Of a DNA stretch of 64,000 nt, positions 61,154 to 64,000 are shown piece after piece. This DNA is from JADFWK01 sp035527895. GTDB taxonomy: Bacteria > Desulfobacterota > DSM-4660 > Desulfatiglandales > B25-G16. The stretch is from positions 1 to 64,000 of the forward strand of contig DATKZQ010000081.1 of assembly GCA_035527895.1 (NCBI GenBank). The letters run 5' to 3'. The first letter of the stretch is position 1. Each line of letters starts with the position of its first letter. A program made the position numbers and the translations under genes. The notes under the pieces were generated by a model. That model was not told the DNA's origin. It saw only the letters and a list, made by a program, of their open reading frames with translations, and searched no databases.

Positions 61154-62620
61154 TCATCCTGCAGGCTTTGATCCCAGCCTTTTTCGTATCAAATCCCTCA
61201 CTATCTTGGGATGAGCACGACCGTCGGTTTTTTTCATCACCTGGCCTATGAGAAAGCCGACCGGTTTCGTCATGCCCTGCGCTATTTGGCTTGCGGCGAA
61301 AGGGTGCTCTGCCATCACTTCGGCCACTGCCTTTCCCAGGACCGCAGTATCGTCAATCAGCTTCAAGCCCCTTTTCACAATAATGGATTCGGGGCTAGCG
61401 CCGGTTTCAAACATCTCCTCCAGTACGGCTCTCCCCATTTTATCGCTAATCTCACCCTGAGCGATCCTGTTTATGAGGTCCGAAAAGTCTCTCGGGCTAA
61501 CCGAACACTCATGCATAGGGGTGGAGGCTTGATTGAGCAATTTGAATAACTCTTTGATGATCCATTGGCTCAACTTCTTTCTGTCCTTGCAATGATCAGC
61601 GCAATCGGCAAAGAAATTCGCGATATTTTTGTCCCTCGCCAGAATGAGCGCATCATTAGGGGAAACCCCAAACTTGTCGATGAGCCGATTCACCTTCTGC
61701 TCGGGCAGTTCTGGCGTATTGTTTTTAACGTTTTCGGCAAATGCCCTGTCAATCTCGATTTCGACGAGATCAGGATCTGGAAAGTATCGGTAATCAGGTG
61801 CATCTTCTTTTGTCCGCATGGGCACCGTTACCCTCTTTTCCTCATCGAATAGCCGTGTCTCTTGGAAGACGTGACCCCCGGATTGAACGAGCTCCAATTG
61901 TCTTTTGATCTCATGGCTCAATGCATCGACAACTGACTTAAAAGAGGCCAGGTTTTTTATCTCGGTTCGATTACCAAAGGGTTGAGACCCCTTGGGGCGA
62001 AGGGATATATTGACGTCACAGCGAAATTGCCCCCTCTCTATGATGCAATCGCTGACATCAATATACTGTAATGTTTGTCTCAACGTCTCAAGATAGGCTT
62101 GAGCTTCCCGCGTCGAGCGGAGCGGGTTACGGGTATGATCGGCGACGATTTCAATAAGCGGTATCCCAGACCGGTTATAATCCACCAGGCTATAATCTGA
62201 TTTCTCAAAGGAGTCCGCGGAGTGCACCAATTTGCCTGCATCTTCTTCAAGGTGAATGCGCCTGATTCCCACGGCGTAGGGCTGTCCGTCATCACTCATT
62301 ATTTCCAGGTACCCATTTTCACACAAGGGGCGCTCGTATTGTGAAATCTGATAACCCTTGGGCAAATCGGGATAAAAATAGTTCTTTCGGGCGAAGCGAG
62401 ACGTGGCGTTGATGGTGCAATGCAGGGCCTTCCCGGCCATGACACAGAGTTCAACAGCTTTTTTGCTTAAGACAGGAAGTGAGCCTGGTTGCCCCGTGCA
62501 TACCGGGCAAACCTGAGCATTCGGCGGCGCCCCATATTCCGTGGCACAGGCGCAGAATAGCTTTGTTTTTGTCTTTAGTTCGACGTGTATTTCAAAACAG
62601 ATAATCGTATCGTATTCCAC
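61154..62620 (-). CDS. gatB: Asp/Glu-tRNA amidotransferase subunit B
   Basis: 488 residues. FEIHVELKTKTKLFCACATEYGAPPNAQVCPVCTGQPGSLPV opens the catalytic kinase-like domain with its zinc cysteines. LPKGYQISQYERPLCENGYLEI and CDVNISLRP follow, and the C-terminal YqeY-like tail ends with GFLIGQVMKKTDGRAHPKIVRDLIRKRL. It activates misacylated Glu-tRNA-Gln or Asp-tRNA-Asn. It starts with GTG 62620 directly after the gatA TAA, so the two are tightly coupled. Confidence 0.97.
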   Translation of the reverse strand: MEYDTIICFEIHVELKTKTKLFCACATEYGAPPNAQVCPVCTGQPGSLPVLSKKAVELCVMAGKALHCTINATSRFARKNYFYPDLPKGYQISQYERPLCENGYLEIMSDDGQPYAVGIRRIHLEEDAGKLVHSADSFEKSDYSLVDYNRSGIPLIEIVADHTRNPLRSTREAQAYLETLRQTLQYIDVSDCIIERGQFRCDVNISLRPKGSQPFGNRTEIKNLASFKSVVDALSHEIKRQLELVQSGGHVFQETRLFDEEKRVTVPMRTKEDAPDYRYFPDPDLVEIEIDRAFAENVKNNTPELPEQKVNRLIDKFGVSPNDALILARDKNIANFFADCADHCKDRKKLSQWIIKELFKLLNQASTPMHECSVSPRDFSDLINRIAQGEISDKMGRAVLEEMFETGASPESIIVKRGLKLIDDTAVLGKAVAEVMAEHPFAASQIAQGMTKPVGFLIGQVMKKTDGRAHPKIVRDLIRKRLGSKPAG

Positions 62621-64000
62621 TTACGCGTTCCCTGTGATCTGTTCATAAGCATGTCCCACCCGGACGAGCATCTCTTCGTCGAAGGGCTTTCCGATGATCT
62701 GCAAACCGACGGGAAGCCCCCCAACTTCTCCGCACTTCACAGTCATTGCGGGCAACCCAGAGAGGTTCGCCGACGCGGTGTAGATGTCCACAAGATACAT
62801 CTGCAAGGGCTCGGCGATCCTTTCGCCGAACAGAAAGGGTAAACAGGGCGATACCGGGGTAATAATGCAGTTCACTTTTTCAAATGCCTTGTCGAAATCC
62901 CTCTTGACAAGGGCTCTCGCCTGCTGGGCCTTGGTGTAATAGGCGTCATAGTAACCTGCGGAGAGGGCATAGGTCCCCAGCATGATCCGCCTCTTGACCT
63001 CGCTTCCGAAACCTTCGCTTCTGGTCGCCTCGTACATAGCAGCCGCATCATTAGTTCCATCTTTTGACCGGAAACCATATCGTACGCCGTCATACCGCGC
63101 AAGGTTGCTGCTTGCCTCGGCAGTGGCGATGAGGTAGTAGGAGCTGATGGCATACTTCGTGTGCGGCAGTGAAATATCGATGACCTCGGCCCCGTTTCCG
63201 TTTAGCATGGTGAGAGCCCGGTTAATGTGATCCTTTATCTCCATATCCAAGCCCTCCACAAAATACTCCTTCGGTAGACCTATTCTTATGCCTCGAACAC
63301 CCTTGTTTAAGCAGCCTAGATAATTGGAGTTTCTTGCATCGACAGAGGTGGTGTCCAGGGTGTCATGCCCGCTGATGACATTGAGCAACATGGCACAATC
63401 CCGCACCGTTCGAGCGAGGGGGCCAATCTGATCTAATGAAGATGCGTAAGAGATTAATCCATACCGGGAAACCCTGCCATATGTCGGTTTTAACCCAACC
63501 ACACCACAATAAGCGGCAGGGAGACGGACAGAGCCGCCCGTATCGGATCCTATGGCCAAGATCGATTCCCCTGCGGCCACGGCAGCTGCTGAACCCCCGC
63601 TGGAACCCCCCGGCACATACTCAGGATTTCTCGGGTTACGGGTGGGCCCAAAGGCGCTGTTTTCGGTGGACGAGCCCATAGCGAATTCGTCCATATTTGT
63701 TTTTCCTATCAATACAGCGCCGTTCTGTAAAACCTTCCTTACCGCCGTGGCATCATAGGGCGGGATATAGTTGTATAAGATGTTTGACCCGCAGGTCGTT
63801 CTTATCCCTTGTGTGCACAGGTTGTCCTTAACCGCGATTGGTATCCCGTTCAGCAGAGAGGCCTTCTTGTTTTTTCTGAACCTGGTATCCGCGTGCTCGG
63901 CCTGTTTCAGGGCTATCTCACGGGTCGTGGTAATAAAGGCATTGATAGTATCCTCTTTTTCATCAATCCTCTTGAAGACCGACTCGGTGATCTCCCTTGA
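62621..64000 (-). CDS. gatA: Asp/Glu-tRNA amidotransferase subunit A (5' end outside window)
   Basis: The frame is open to the window edge, so 459 residues are visible and about 20-30 N-terminal residues are missing. The amidase signature is complete: Lys in AVKDNLCT, GGSSGGSAAAVAAG with the cis-Ser and GSDTGGSVRLPAAYCG with the nucleophile Ser. It releases ammonia from glutamine for GatB. An internal ATG at 63712 is not the start, because conserved sequence continues upstream of it (NAFITTTREIALKQAEHAD, GIPIAVKDNL). gatC is expected just beyond the window. Confidence 0.97.
   Translation of the reverse strand, partial: SREITESVFKRIDEKEDTINAFITTTREIALKQAEHADTRFRKNKKASLLNGIPIAVKDNLCTQGIRTTCGSNILYNYIPPYDATAVRKVLQNGAVLIGKTNMDEFAMGSSTENSAFGPTRNPRNPEYVPGGSSGGSAAAVAAGESILAIGSDTGGSVRLPAAYCGVVGLKPTYGRVSRYGLISYASSLDQIGPLARTVRDCAMLLNVISGHDTLDTTSVDARNSNYLGCLNKGVRGIRIGLPKEYFVEGLDMEIKDHINRALTMLNGNGAEVIDISLPHTKYAISSYYLIATAEASSNLARYDGVRYGFRSKDGTNDAAAMYEATRSEGFGSEVKRRIMLGTYALSAGYYDAYYTKAQQARALVKRDFDKAFEKVNCIITPVSPCLPFLFGERIAEPLQMYLVDIYTASANLSGLPAMTVKCGEVGGLPVGLQIIGKPFDEEMLVRVGHAYEQITGNA

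Noticed and set aside
1..64000. CRISPR array, rRNA, tRNA genes or a complete insertion sequence
   Set aside because: No regular direct repeats with spacers, no rRNA segments, no complete cloverleaf and no transposase or integrase gene were seen.

Overview
The window looks like a chromosomal segment of an anaerobic deltaproteobacterium (Desulfobacterota, possibly Syntrophales or a relative). This rests on several features together. There is a complete bacterial V/A-type ATPase operon, an FtsEX-EnvC-CtpA-YibQ block, a zapB-zapA-6S-rny arrangement and a class-I-alpha-like glutamine synthetase. There is also a His-type (non-suicidal) Thi4 thiazole synthase. An acyl-CoA dehydrogenase resembles the non-decarboxylating glutaryl-CoA dehydrogenases of aromatic-degrading anaerobes. 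The lineage is inferred from gene content and order only; no database was searched.

Layout. Positions 1-2300: tail of an amidohydrolase, a decaying HigB/HigA toxin-antitoxin pair and a CCA-adding enzyme. 2.7-8.5 kb: a YecE-like protein, a radical SAM enzyme, lspA-ileS and a small lipoprotein. 8.6-15.2 kb: thi4, mgtE, a patatin-like esterase, cstA and small proteins. 15.5-19.4 kb: purA, a PAC2 protein and a sugar aminotransferase. 19.4-25 kb (minus strand): ftsE-ftsX-envC-ctpA-yibQ, a cell-wall-splitting module. 25.2-27.8 kb: rny, a candidate 6S RNA, zapA and zapB. 28.7-37.4 kb: V-type ATPase operon atpHIKECFABD, whose proteolipid carries the residues expected for Na+ binding. 37.4-43.5 kb: bactofilin, rodA, mrdA, mreD, mreC and mreB, the rod-shape machinery. 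43.75-48.35 kb (plus strand): rpmH-rnpA-yidD-yidC-jag-mnmE. 49.3-57.9 kb: acyl-CoA dehydrogenase, dnaN, gyrB, gyrA and gpsA. 57.9-64 kb (minus strand): an atypical pyrG, glnA, gatB and gatA (cut by the window end). The rpmH and dnaN-gyrB-gyrA blocks are normally near oriC, but dnaA and recF are not here.

Most of the window is ordinary housekeeping. The unexplained structure is in the intergenic regions. (1) A ~330-bp dispersed repeat occurs twice (9454-9786 and 48575-48904). The copies are roughly 85-90% identical outside one variable hairpin, and a ~20-bp helix inside them keeps pairing through compensatory double changes, so this is a candidate uncharacterised structured RNA. (2) A foldback element with 23-24-bp terminal inverted repeats occurs at 28348-28629 and 48442-49000. 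The outer parts of its arms differ between copies but match within each copy. The second copy encloses copy 2 of the 330-bp repeat. (3) An AT-rich TTCGAA-type foldback repeat occurs at 15231-15306 and 17951-18080.
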